DNA from: Lentisphaerales bacterium
GTDB lineage: Bacteria; Verrucomicrobiota; Kiritimatiellia; JAUXFM01
Length of the DNA: 43,584 bases
Direction of reading: 5' to 3'
NCBI GenBank assembly: GCA_030622955.1
Contig: JAUXFM010000011.1
Span: 1 to 43,584, forward strand
Shown: piece by piece, positions 16,669 to 25,014 of the stretch
Layout of the letters: each line of letters starts with the position of its first letter
Numbering within the stretch: the stretch's first letter is position 1
Notes under the pieces: generated by a model
Databases searched by the model: none
What the model was told of the DNA's origin: nothing
The model's input: the letters and a program-made list of their open reading frames with translations, nothing else
Made by a program: the position numbers and the translations under genes

Positions 16669-17310
16669 CTACTCTTCTTCCGGCCCCACCCAATCTCGGA
16701 CCTTGCCGCGCTTCTTGAAGTCGCCGCCTTCTGCGTCGGGATCACCGCGCCCGCGCTTGACCTCGCCACCTTCGGCATCGCCACGCTGTTTCTGCGTGCG
16801 CTGCTGCATGCGCTTACGGACCATATCTTGTATCTGCTTCTTCTGGTCTTTGGTGAAAGCCTTATTGAGTATCAACGCATGTTTAGCTTTGAGCTGCGCC
16901 ATCTTGGTGCGAAATTCGCCGGCCTTCTGGATATGCTCCATGATGACTTCCTGATCGGGTTCATCTTTCAGCCACTCGCGGCTCTGCGCGAGTTCAAGTT
17001 TCTTGCTCACTGCCTGGAGGTCGACCATTACTTCTTTGTAGGTATAGTACTCGTTGCGCAGTGATTCGAGCTGCTCTTTATCGATCCCGAGTTGCTCGGC
17101 CATTTCCGGACTGCGGATGATCATCGCCAGCAGTCTATCTTCACCCGCTCCTTTTGCCCGGCCAAGTGCTTCAAGTCCACCTTCAACATTGCGCCCGCCA
17201 CCACGGCGTTCGCTACTTGCATCGCGATCAGGTCTCTCCCTGTCCTGTGCAATAGCCACCGACGCAGAGACCAGCAACGCTGTGAATACAACTGTGATTG
17301 TTCGCTTCAT
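16669..17310 (-). CDS. Exported Spy/CpxP-like (LTXXQ) helical protein
   Basis: 213 residues with a clear signal peptide (MKRTITVVFTALLVSASVAIA, likely cleaved before QD), so periplasmic. The mature part starts with a charged low-complexity stretch rich in Arg and Gly. It then has a long helical region with SPEMAEQLGIDKEQLESLRNEYYTYKEVMVDL and a second segment KHALILNKAFTKDQKKQIQDMVRKRM, the pattern of periplasmic Spy/CpxP or heavy-metal-sensor-like proteins. The acidic-basic C-terminal tail has two imperfect DAEGG repeats. In that family, members act as chaperones or stress sensors; the role here is unknown. It is convergent with murA and separated by a terminator. Confidence 0.65.
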   Translation of the reverse strand: MKRTITVVFTALLVSASVAIAQDRERPDRDASSERRGGGRNVEGGLEALGRAKGAGEDRLLAMIIRSPEMAEQLGIDKEQLESLRNEYYTYKEVMVDLQAVSKKLELAQSREWLKDEPDQEVIMEHIQKAGEFRTKMAQLKAKHALILNKAFTKDQKKQIQDMVRKRMQQRTQKQRGDAEGGEVKRGRGDPDAEGGDFKKRGKVRDWVGPEEE

Positions 17311-17477
17311 AATCAGACCCTCTCTTGATGAATCATAAAATCTACCCGTAATTACCTATTCATAAGACGCGCTCGCCCCACGATTATTGTGTGTGGGCCA
17401 TGTCTATTTCCGGTCAGAATAGCTGAAAAGCGGCCAATTGTTCAATGTTTTTGAGCCAAATACAGGTCTAGCAGAAA

Positions 17478-18641
17478 TTAGATCTCGAATTTCTTCTCGC
17501 AGGGGGCCAGATAGCGCCAGCCGGTACGCGTCACGAGCACGGTATCCTCAATCCTGATCCCGCCAAGATCGGGATAGTAGAGACCCGGCTCCACGGTCAC
17601 GACATTGCCCGCGCGTAGTCGTGCTTTGCTGCCCGGGCTGAAGCCCGGCCCTTCATGGATCGCCAGACCCACACTGTGTCCCGTGCTATGCGTGAACCCG
17701 ACCTTCCGGCCGTCCACCAGCTTCGTAACAAACCCACGCCGCTCTATTTCGTCGGCCGCTCGCCTGTGGATTCGCCCCGTGCAGGCGCCCGACTTGATCC
17801 CCGCCAGTGCCTGCGACTGTGCCGATCGCACGGCATGATACATGCGTCGCAGCTCAGTGCTCGCACTTCCACGAACTACCGTACGCGTGATGTCGCCCCA
17901 GTAACCGTGATCGATATGTTGCGGGAAGATATCCATCACTATTGTTTCCCCGGCATGTAATGGACCATGCCCTGGCTCGTGCGGATCCGCCGCCTGCTTT
18001 CCACCTGCGGCGATAAGATCTGTGCAGACCACATCGTGCTCCATCAGAACCCGGTGTATATGTGTGCGCAACATTTCTGATGTCAACCGCTGTCTGCCAA
18101 CGCGCAGGATCCCCGCATGATCAATCGAGGTCGATGCTATCAGGCCGATCGCAGAACGCATGGCAATGACCGCTGCCTGTTGTGCATCTCTTATCTTCCG
18201 GATTTCGTCTTTTGATTTCACTTCCCGCTGCGGGCAGACGGCTTCCTTTAATATGCTCGTTCTGATGCCGGCCTTGTTCAGCATCTCCGCCGCCCCGATG
18301 GATGTCCATCCCGGTACCTGCACGCTTCGAACGCCGGCCTTTCGGAGCAGTCTCTTTATGAGCGTGGCGGGGGTCTGTTTCTTCTCGCCCCTCCTCTTCG
18401 GGAAATCGTCAGGCGTAAAGATCTGGAATCCCTGTAATTGTTTGCAGCGGCGCGCGCGCCCTATTTCGAGTTGCGGCACAATGATATAGCGTTTGCGTCC
18501 ATGCAACAGGATGATCATCCTGCTGAGGATGCTGAGCCCGCTGATGTACTGGATGTCGCTCTGCTGTTTAGGATTGCCAACTAATAGAATCGCTTTCTTC
18601 TTTTTCATAAGGAAAGAGGTTAGTGATTTCGTGGAGCTCAT
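17478..18641 (-). CDS. M24-family metallopeptidase (Xaa-Pro aminopeptidase-like)
   Basis: 387 residues. An N-terminal creatinase-like domain (about 1-140) is followed by a pita-bread catalytic domain. The five metal ligands are in place: D237 (IVMDIFP), D250 (WGDITRTV), H322 (HSTGHSVGLAIHEGPG), E351 (VTVEPGLY) and E365 (IRIEDTVLV). The two-domain layout matches aminopeptidase P and PepQ-type enzymes, which remove or split X-Pro units. Substrate cannot be told from sequence. The start ATG at 18641 was preferred over a second ATG 11 codons in; neither has a strong ribosome site. It is transcribed away from dnaA, sharing a gap of about 300 bp. Confidence 0.88.
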   Translation of the reverse strand: MSSTKSLTSFLMKKKKAILLVGNPKQQSDIQYISGLSILSRMIILLHGRKRYIIVPQLEIGRARRCKQLQGFQIFTPDDFPKRRGEKKQTPATLIKRLLRKAGVRSVQVPGWTSIGAAEMLNKAGIRTSILKEAVCPQREVKSKDEIRKIRDAQQAAVIAMRSAIGLIASTSIDHAGILRVGRQRLTSEMLRTHIHRVLMEHDVVCTDLIAAGGKQAADPHEPGHGPLHAGETIVMDIFPQHIDHGYWGDITRTVVRGSASTELRRMYHAVRSAQSQALAGIKSGACTGRIHRRAADEIERRGFVTKLVDGRKVGFTHSTGHSVGLAIHEGPGFSPGSKARLRAGNVVTVEPGLYYPDLGGIRIEDTVLVTRTGWRYLAPCEKKFEI

Positions 18642-18760
18642 TCAAGATTGAAGGCTCAGCGGCAAGCAGATCTGCAGTCTTTGTCTTTCCCTGAACGCTG
18701 CAAACCACGGGCCGGGCTGCCCGCTTCCCAGGTTTCGAGTTTCCAGCGTCCAATTTCCGA

Positions 18761-18872
18761 TTATTCACAGGCAAAATATTTTCGCTTGCCCTCAGTCAAA
18801 CAGCTCGGTATCGTTCCCCGCTAGTGCCAAGAATTTACAACAGCTGAAAGCCTGTTCACAACCTGTTGATAA
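18761..18872. promoter_or_regulatory. DnaA-box-like sites upstream of dnaA
   Basis: Within the 302-bp gap between the peptidase and dnaA there is TTATTCACA at 18761-18769, a full match to TTATNCACA. TTATCAACA lies on the minus strand at 18864-18872 (one mismatch), and a weaker CTGTTCACA near 18852. The sites could serve dnaA autoregulation or form an upstream half of a bipartite origin. The rest of this gap has no gene I can support. Confidence 0.5.
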
Positions 18873-18943
18873 ATTGTCATGGCTCATTTTGGCTGTACCT
18901 ACCATAGATCTACTAGTAGGGTGCCATGACTGAGAGGATTTAA

Positions 18944-20308
18944 ATGGCTGCGGACGAGGCAAAAACATTGTGGAATAAGGCTTGCAGGCATCTGGAGGAC
19001 ACCCTCCATCAGGATGTTTTCTCGCGCTGGATAGCCGTTATTGAGGCCAAAGATGTCGAAAATAGCACCCTTACGCTGGCAGTTGATAACGACTTCTATC
19101 AGACCTGGCTCGAAGAAAACTACCTCCCCCTTATCAGCAAGGCAATATCGGCCGTTTCCGGCGCTGAAATGACCATCCGGTTCATCGTCGATCATGGCCA
19201 TCATGAGGCAGACGAGCCTAAGATCCAGGAAACCCAAAAGAAACCCAGTATACGGGAGCGATTGACGGGTAAAAGCAAGCGTGAGCCGGCCCTGAACGAG
19301 AAGTATCTTTTCGACTCTTTCATCGTTGGGCCCTCAAATCATTTTGCACATGCTGCGGCATTGGCTGTGGCACAGGCGCCTGCCCGTGCCTATAACCCGC
19401 TCTTTATTTATGGTGGGGTCGGTCTCGGTAAGACGCACCTGATGCAGGCGATTGGACAACATGTTCTTTCAACGACGCGTTCAAAAGTTGTCTACATGTC
19501 ATCCGAAGCATTTCTTAACGAGTACATTGATGATCTTCAGAAGCGTCGGCTTGTCCAGTTCCGAAAGAAATACCGCGGCGTCGATCTTCTCCTTATCGAC
19601 GACATTCATTTTCTCGCCGGCAAGAAACAACTCCAGGAAGAATTTTTTCACACCTTCAATGCTCTTTTCGATGCACGCAAACAAATCGTCCTTACCAGTG
19701 ACAGGCCCGCGAATGAAATACCGCATCTTGAACAGCGCCTGGTTTCACGCTTCGAGTGGGGGTTAGTGACCGAGCTGGAACCCCCTGACCTTGAGACGCG
19801 GATCGCCATTTTGCGCAACAACAGGGAGAAGAGCAACGCTTCGGTAAGCGATGATATTCTTCTTTTCATCGCCGAGAACGTTAACTCGAACGTTCGCCGA
19901 CTGGAAGGCGCCATGCTCCGCGTTACCTCATACGCTTCCCTTACCGGCAAGGAAGTTACCGTTGATTCGCTCAGCAACCTGCTCTCCGATATTCTCGACC
20001 AGGAGAAGAAAGATATTCTGACCTGTGAGACCATTCAAAAATCTGTTGCCGATCATTACGACGTTCGTCTTTCTGATATGACCAGTACCCGCCGCCAGCG
20101 ATCCGTTGCTTTGCCCCGTCAGATTGCCATGTATCTCTGCAGGCGCTTGACCCCATCGTCCCTTCCTGACATAGCCAAGAGCTTTTCAAAAACGCATGCT
20201 ACGATTCTCCATGCTTACCGGAGTATAGAGCAGAAAGCGGCCAATAATGTGGAACTTAAGCAGAATATCCGGAGCGTGGCCCAAAAACTCGGCCGCAAGC
20301 TGGTGTAA
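18944..20308 (+). CDS. dnaA: Chromosomal replication initiator protein DnaA
   Basis: 454 residues with the usual four domains. Domain I (1-85) contains LWNKACRHLEDTLHQDVFSRWI, followed by a short linker. The AAA+ core starts at NEKYLFDSFIVGPSNHFAHAAA, with Walker A GGVGLGKTH (157-165) and Walker B VDLLLIDDIHF (213-223), the sensor stretch VLTSDRP, and a C-terminal helix-turn-helix with LPRQIAMYLCRRLTPSSLPDIA. The DNA-reading loop is unusual: the normal FGGRDHTTVLHA is FSKTHATILHA here, one residue shorter and without the Asp of DHT. It binds DnaA boxes and opens the origin. Ribosome site GAGAGGA is well placed. dnaN follows after 225 bp. Confidence 0.98.
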   Translation: MAADEAKTLWNKACRHLEDTLHQDVFSRWIAVIEAKDVENSTLTLAVDNDFYQTWLEENYLPLISKAISAVSGAEMTIRFIVDHGHHEADEPKIQETQKKPSIRERLTGKSKREPALNEKYLFDSFIVGPSNHFAHAAALAVAQAPARAYNPLFIYGGVGLGKTHLMQAIGQHVLSTTRSKVVYMSSEAFLNEYIDDLQKRRLVQFRKKYRGVDLLLIDDIHFLAGKKQLQEEFFHTFNALFDARKQIVLTSDRPANEIPHLEQRLVSRFEWGLVTELEPPDLETRIAILRNNREKSNASVSDDILLFIAENVNSNVRRLEGAMLRVTSYASLTGKEVTVDSLSNLLSDILDQEKKDILTCETIQKSVADHYDVRLSDMTSTRRQRSVALPRQIAMYLCRRLTPSSLPDIAKSFSKTHATILHAYRSIEQKAANNVELKQNIRSVAQKLGRKLV

Positions 20309-20533
20309 CCAGAGGTTTGACAGAATGTTGATAACTGAGGCGCGAAGACCTGAAAGTCGGCTTATCCACAAGAGAGGCGCGTTTACGAACAATCCACGTA
20401 CAATGATATGAACCGCGTTTTATACTGCAAAAAAGGGCTTTTCGTACTTTGTTAAACGATTTTTTTACATAATACTGCTAATAATAAGATTAGATAATAT
20501 ATTCATATTAAAGAGTAATATCCGGAGGACATC
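20309..20533. other. Probable oriC region between dnaA and dnaN
   Basis: It contains TTATCCACA at 20362-20370 (perfect DnaA box) and TTATCAACA on the minus strand at 20326-20334 (one mismatch). A long AT-rich stretch follows (about 20440-20520), including three TAA units (20479-20487) that resemble DnaA-trio repeats and suit duplex opening. The position between dnaA and dnaN is a common bacterial origin location. The box number is modest, and the upstream dnaA gap has further boxes. Confidence 0.6.
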
Positions 20534-21628
20534 ATGAAGCTAAAGGTTACGAAGTCGGCAATCCTAGAAGGTCTGCAACTGGTCCAAAATGTTGTCAGCG
20601 CAAGAAGTACACTGCCAATTCTTGGCAACGTGTGCCTTACTGTAGAAAAAGATTCCCTCGCGTTGACAGGTACAGACCTGGAAGTAAGTGTTCGCTGTGC
20701 ACTTGATGCAAAGTCGACAAAGGCCGGTGGGACAACACTTCCCGCGCGCCGTTTACTCAGCATCATGCGCGAGATGCCAGAAGAGAACATCGAAATTGAG
20801 ATCGATGAAAAAGATGTTGCCACCGTGAAATGCGGCGCTTCCTTCTTCAAGATCATGGGTCTTTCAGAAGAGGAGTTCCCGCCTATTCCGAAGTTTGCCG
20901 GAAAATACAATTACACGATGGAACAGGCCACGCTGAAGAACATGCTGAAGCGTACCGCCTATGCCGCATCTTCCGATGAAACGCGATATGTTCTTAATGG
21001 TGTATACCTCTCATTCAAGGGGAAGAAGTTGACCATGGTGGCTACTGATGGGCGCAGGCTCGCGTTGGCGGAAAATGAGATGGATTTCCCTAAAGAAGCT
21101 GAGGTTGACATCATTGTGCCGACAAAAGCCGTGAATCAGCTTATGCATGCGCTTTCCGATGAGGGGCAGGTCAAGATCCATGCACAGGAAAACCAGGTTG
21201 CATTTGAGTTTGACGGGGTTCTGGTCGTTTCCAAGGTGATCGATGGAACTTATCCGAACTACAAGCAGGTTATCCCGTCACAGTGCGAAGAGCGCGTGAC
21301 GATTGAAAGGGAATGGTTATTGACCGCGCTGAAACGTGTTTCTCTGCTGACAACAGATCGTTCCAGTTCAGTGAAACTGGCATTTGGGAAGAACAGGCTC
21401 GAATTGACGACCAATACGCCGGACGTTGGGGAAGCCCGTGAAACATTGACAATTAAGTTCTCGGGTAAAGAGGTAGCGGTTGCTTTCAATCCGGAATATG
21501 TCATGGATCCGCTGCGCAACCTGGAATGTGATGAAGTATACATCGAGCTTATTGACTCTCTGAGCCCAGGTGTCATAAAGTGTGACAGTCCGTTTCTTTA
21601 CGTGCTCATGCCGATGCGCGTGAGTTGA
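20534..21628 (+). CDS. dnaN: DNA polymerase III beta sliding clamp
   Basis: 364 residues, normal length, with three clamp domains. Typical pieces are SARSTLPILGNVCL (23-36), LTGTDLEVSVRC, TVKCG and FFKIMGLSEEEFPPIP in domain 1; ASSDETRYVLNGVYL and VATDGRRLA in domain 2; and a C-terminus YVLMPMRVS, the usual clamp ending. It forms a dimeric ring that tethers the replicative polymerase. Ribosome site CCGGAGG, 5 nt before ATG. It immediately follows the probable origin and precedes a tRNA-Gln gene, which is likely to be co-transcribed or read through because the gap is 17 bp. Confidence 0.98.
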   Translation: MKLKVTKSAILEGLQLVQNVVSARSTLPILGNVCLTVEKDSLALTGTDLEVSVRCALDAKSTKAGGTTLPARRLLSIMREMPEENIEIEIDEKDVATVKCGASFFKIMGLSEEEFPPIPKFAGKYNYTMEQATLKNMLKRTAYAASSDETRYVLNGVYLSFKGKKLTMVATDGRRLALAENEMDFPKEAEVDIIVPTKAVNQLMHALSDEGQVKIHAQENQVAFEFDGVLVVSKVIDGTYPNYKQVIPSQCEERVTIEREWLLTALKRVSLLTTDRSSSVKLAFGKNRLELTTNTPDVGEARETLTIKFSGKEVAVAFNPEYVMDPLRNLECDEVYIELIDSLSPGVIKCDSPFLYVLMPMRVS

Positions 21629-21645
21629 GAGACGAGCAAATGCGA

Positions 21646-21719
21646 TGCCGGATGGTGTAATGGTAGCACATCAGATTCTGGTTCTGAGAGTCGGGGTTCA
21701 AATCCCTGTCCGGCAACCA
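21646..21719 (+). tRNA. tRNA-Gln, anticodon CTG
   Basis: A 74-nt cloverleaf with acceptor TGCCGGA/TCCGGCA, an anticodon stem TCAGA/TCTGA around loop TTCTGGT (anticodon CTG), T-stem GGGG region with loop TTCAAAT, and an encoded CCA (21717-21719). It starts 17 nt after dnaN. Confidence 0.95.
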
Positions 21720-21853
21720 CCAGACATAATCCTTCCCCGTCCTTGTTCTGGGAACCCTTGCACGCGGGGTTGTGGAAACATGACGAAGGGGAAAGCCGCT
21801 CTCTGTCCGGAAGCAAGGACTGGTTATGATCGGCATCGGCGAGCCAGGAGTGG

Positions 21854-21877
21854 CGCTAAACCATGCACAGTTTAGCG
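21854..21877. terminator. Hairpin in the gap after tRNA-Gln
   Basis: CGCTAAAC (21854-21861) and GTTTAGCG (21870-21877) form a perfect 8-bp stem with an 8-nt loop. No T-run follows. It lies between the tRNA and the promoter of the WG-repeat gene and may end the dnaN-tRNA transcript. Confidence 0.4.
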
Positions 21878-21928
21878 GTATTAGGTGGCTTACGCTTTTC
21901 AGCATGACCCCTGACAGGGCAAATTGTA

Positions 21929-21957
21929 TTGGCTAAAAGCTGACCGGCTATTGTAAT
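21929..21957 (+). promoter_or_regulatory. Candidate promoter for the WG-repeat gene
   Basis: TTGGCT (21929-21934), a 17-bp spacer and TGTAAT (21952-21957), about 38 bp before the ATG at 21996. Moderate match to sigma-70 consensus. Confidence 0.45.
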
Positions 21958-21995
21958 ATCATGGTCGCACAGGGATAGTATCTACGAGGGAACTC

Positions 21996-23627
21996 ATGGC
22001 GCGACATAGAATGGCAACACCGATTCTTCTTTTTCTGCTGATTACGGCTTTATCTCTGCCCGCGCAGGATGCAGGGCCCAATAGCTTTTCGGTCATTGGC
22101 GCATGGCGAATCGAAAAATCAGGCGCCGGCGCAGACCTGCAAGTCAAAGACGCAAAACTGGACGTTACATACGATGTCACCGCGCCGGCCCCACGCGATA
22201 AGTGCATGCTCAGCAGCTCTATGACTCTCGATCTTTCGAACAAGAAAAGCGTTGTACTCACTGTTAAGAAAACACTCGATGTGCCCGCAAGCCTCGCGCT
22301 CGCCGTCGGACTGGCCGACAACAAGTACTATGAAAGCCAGCCCATCGCCCTGCGTACAGGCGAGAACAAAGATATTGTCTTCGACCTGACCGCAAGTTCA
22401 TTTAAATGCGCAGACAGCGGCTGGGCCTATACGCGGAAAGCGGAAGGACTCGACAAGGCAAGACGACTCTACCTGCTCGTTTACGCAAAAGGCCAGGGGC
22501 AGGTCATCTTCAGCGATTTTCGACTGGTTGCCGGTGATGGTAACCAGGTGGTGCCCGCACCACAGCCGGTGAAAAGGATGCCTGACGCAACATCGCCGCC
22601 ACCCCCAGCAGTTGCGACAACAACCGGCACACAGCAACCGGTTCCCGGCAGGGAGGTGAAGGTGATCCCACCGCCAGTGCCTATTCTGGAGGAAAAGGAA
22701 CAGGGCCCACTTCTGCCCGTGAAGAAGAACAGCAAATGGGGATACGTCTCACTCGATGGAAAGATGGTCATAGAGCCGAAATTCGATGCAGCAATGCCGT
22801 TTTCGGAAGAGCGTGCGCTGGTCTGCATTGAAGACAAATGGGCCTTCATCGACCTGGAAGGGAAATATATTTCACTGGGCCGCTATGAAGGTGGCAGAGC
22901 ATTTCAAAATGGATTGGCAGCAGTAAAGAACGGCGGAAAGTGGGGTTTTGTTGATAAGAAGGGTCAAGAACTGATCAAGCCGAGGTTCGATGCCGCACTT
23001 GAGTTTTCCGATGCCATGGCCTGTGTGAAGGACGGGGGTAAGTGGGGATATATCAACGAGCTTGGTCGTTTCGTCATACTCCCACAATACGAAGAAGCAG
23101 GATCATTCAGCGAAAATCTTGCTGGCGTTAGGAAAGACGACAAATGGGGCTATGTCAATAAGAAGGGCGACTATGTTGTAGTGCCTCAGCTGCTCAATGC
23201 GGGCAAGTTCTCCGGAGGATTGGCTGCCGTTGAGATAGAAAAAGGCTGGGGCTATATCGACCGCGCCGGGAAACTGACGATCATGCCGATTTATGATCAC
23301 GCACTGAATTTCTCTGAAGGACTGGCAGGCGTTATGATAAACGATCTCTGGGGCTACGTGAACGAGGACGGAACATTCATTATCGATCCACAATTTGATA
23401 TGGCCGGCGAATTCACTGACGGGATAGCCGCGATCATGATGGACGGAAAATGGGGCTATGTGTCAGACCGAGGCGAGCTGCTTATCAAGCCACGTTTTGA
23501 TTTCGGTAAATCTTTCCATCAGGGCGCCGCACTCATCGAGCTTCTCGATGTGACTGACGAAGGCCTTGTCCCATACTGGGGCTATATCGACACAGCTGGC
23601 GCATATATCTGGCGACCATCGAATTGA
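21996..23627 (+). CDS. Exported WG-repeat beta protein
   Basis: 543 residues. A signal peptide (about 1-24, hydrophobic LLFLLITALSLPA) indicates export. The first 190 residues form a separate beta-rich domain (TMTLDLSNKKSVVLTVKK...). A Pro-rich linker (about 190-235) follows. The C-terminal part consists of nine WG-type repeats of 30-45 residues (KWGYVSLDGKMVIEPKFD, KWAFIDLEGKY, KWGFVDKKGQELIKPRFD, and so on), one with WA instead of WG. WG repeats make a beta structure seen in many surface proteins of unknown role, probably protein or ligand binding. Ribosome site GAGGGA, 5 nt before the ATG. No enzymatic motif seen. Confidence 0.88.
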   Translation: MARHRMATPILLFLLITALSLPAQDAGPNSFSVIGAWRIEKSGAGADLQVKDAKLDVTYDVTAPAPRDKCMLSSSMTLDLSNKKSVVLTVKKTLDVPASLALAVGLADNKYYESQPIALRTGENKDIVFDLTASSFKCADSGWAYTRKAEGLDKARRLYLLVYAKGQGQVIFSDFRLVAGDGNQVVPAPQPVKRMPDATSPPPPAVATTTGTQQPVPGREVKVIPPPVPILEEKEQGPLLPVKKNSKWGYVSLDGKMVIEPKFDAAMPFSEERALVCIEDKWAFIDLEGKYISLGRYEGGRAFQNGLAAVKNGGKWGFVDKKGQELIKPRFDAALEFSDAMACVKDGGKWGYINELGRFVILPQYEEAGSFSENLAGVRKDDKWGYVNKKGDYVVVPQLLNAGKFSGGLAAVEIEKGWGYIDRAGKLTIMPIYDHALNFSEGLAGVMINDLWGYVNEDGTFIIDPQFDMAGEFTDGIAAIMMDGKWGYVSDRGELLIKPRFDFGKSFHQGAALIELLDVTDEGLVPYWGYIDTAGAYIWRPSN

Positions 23628-23677
23628 AATGTGGGCGGATGCCCAAGCCGTTTTGTTGTTGGATGATTTGTTATGGG

Positions 23678-23696
23678 GATCGGAGCTTGTCCGATC
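23678..23696. terminator. Perfect hairpin between the WG-repeat gene and the phosphofructokinase gene
   Basis: GATCGGA-GCTTG-TCCGATC is a perfect 7-bp stem with a 5-nt loop, 50 nt after the upstream stop and 25 nt before the next ATG. No T-run follows. It may be a terminator or a leader hairpin. Confidence 0.4.
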
Positions 23697-23721
23697 TGTA
23701 GCCTACCGATAAAATACCGCC

Positions 23722-24996
23722 ATGAAAGAATACAGTTCGAAACGGCTTGGCTCCTGCACAAATCCTTCCCCGGTAGATTCCGCACTCTTCATAAATGATG
23801 ATGAAGGAGTGTTGATTGATGCAACCTTGTCCGGTTGCCGCGCCTGCCGCGCATCAGGGGGCGAACCACCCTCACTCGAAAAGGCCGGCCCACGTGAGAA
23901 GATCTTCTTCAATCCGACAGATGTCACGGCAGGGATTGTGACCTGCGGCGGACTCTGTCCCGGGCTCAACGACGTGATCCGCGGCGTTACCATGGTGCTC
24001 TGGTATCGCTACGGGGTGCGGAACATTCTCGGATTCCGATACGGATACGAAGGGCTTGTAAAGGATTGCGGGCATGAACCCATCGAGCTGACCCCGAAGG
24101 TAGTGGAGGATATACACCAGGATGGTGGCACGATGCTCGGCTCCTCACGCGGGCCGCAGGACACAGCGACAATTGTCGACAATCTCGTCGAAAAGAGGGT
24201 CAACATCCTCTTCACGCTCGGTGGTGACGGTACACAACGCGGTGCGCTGGATATCAGTCGTGAAGTTCAGAAGCGGAACCTGCCAATCGCAGTCATAGGG
24301 ATACCTAAGACCATAGATAATGATATTTACCTGCTCGATAAGACATTCGGATTCGAAACGGCGGTTGCATCAAGTGTGGGCCCGATAACAAGCGCACACA
24401 TGGAAGCCAAAGGCGTAAAGAATGGCATAGGGCTGGTGCGCCTGATGGGGCGGGAATCGGGATTCGTCGCTGTCTATGCATCACTCGCATCGAGCGATGT
24501 GAACCTTGTGCTCATCCCTGAAGTGTCGTTTACTATCGACGGGATCATGCGCTACCTCATTGAGCGGATCAAAGCGAAGGCACATGCCGTCATCGTTGTC
24601 GCAGAGGGCGCGGGCCAGGAACTGATGAATGCTACTGGTGCCGACAAGTCTGGGAATAAGAAGCTCGGCGATATCGGGCTCTTCCTGAAAGGCGAGATCG
24701 TTAAACATTTCGGCGAACAGGAAGTTCCGGTATCGGTTAAGTATATCGATCCGTCATATATGATCCGAAGCGCCCCGGCGATTGCGGATGACTCTGTGTT
24801 CTGTTTCCATCTGGCAGAAAATGCTGTCCATGCAGCAATGTCGGGGAGAACGGAACTCGTGATCGGCACCCGCAATGGCCAGTTCGTTCATATCCCTACT
24901 GAGCTGGCCATCGAGAAACGGAAGAAAGTAAACCCACGCGGGCTGCTCTGGCAAAGCGTGCTCGATAATACCGGGCAGCCGATGGATTTGTCCTGA
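23722..24996 (+). CDS. pfkA: 6-phosphofructokinase, plant-type (group III), probably ATP-dependent
   Basis: 424 residues, longer than the 320-residue E. coli type. It phosphorylates fructose 6-phosphate in glycolysis. Motifs are GIVTCGGLCPGLNDVIR (71-87), MLGSSRG, TLGGDGTQRGA (165-175), GIPKTIDNDI (193-202), and LVRLMGRESGFVA. The Gly in GGDGT is the ATP-type residue (PPi enzymes carry Asp there), while Lys in PKTIDND is usual in both plant-type ATP and PPi enzymes. The combination matches plant-type ATP-PFKs, so I favour ATP, but the phosphoryl donor must be tested. No clear ribosome site precedes the ATG. The gene converges on a helicase gene 18 bp away. Confidence 0.9.
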   Translation: MKEYSSKRLGSCTNPSPVDSALFINDDEGVLIDATLSGCRACRASGGEPPSLEKAGPREKIFFNPTDVTAGIVTCGGLCPGLNDVIRGVTMVLWYRYGVRNILGFRYGYEGLVKDCGHEPIELTPKVVEDIHQDGGTMLGSSRGPQDTATIVDNLVEKRVNILFTLGGDGTQRGALDISREVQKRNLPIAVIGIPKTIDNDIYLLDKTFGFETAVASSVGPITSAHMEAKGVKNGIGLVRLMGRESGFVAVYASLASSDVNLVLIPEVSFTIDGIMRYLIERIKAKAHAVIVVAEGAGQELMNATGADKSGNKKLGDIGLFLKGEIVKHFGEQEVPVSVKYIDPSYMIRSAPAIADDSVFCFHLAENAVHAAMSGRTELVIGTRNGQFVHIPTELAIEKRKKVNPRGLLWQSVLDNTGQPMDLS

Positions 24997-25014
24997 ACGG
25001 CTTCAGCCCTCGCC

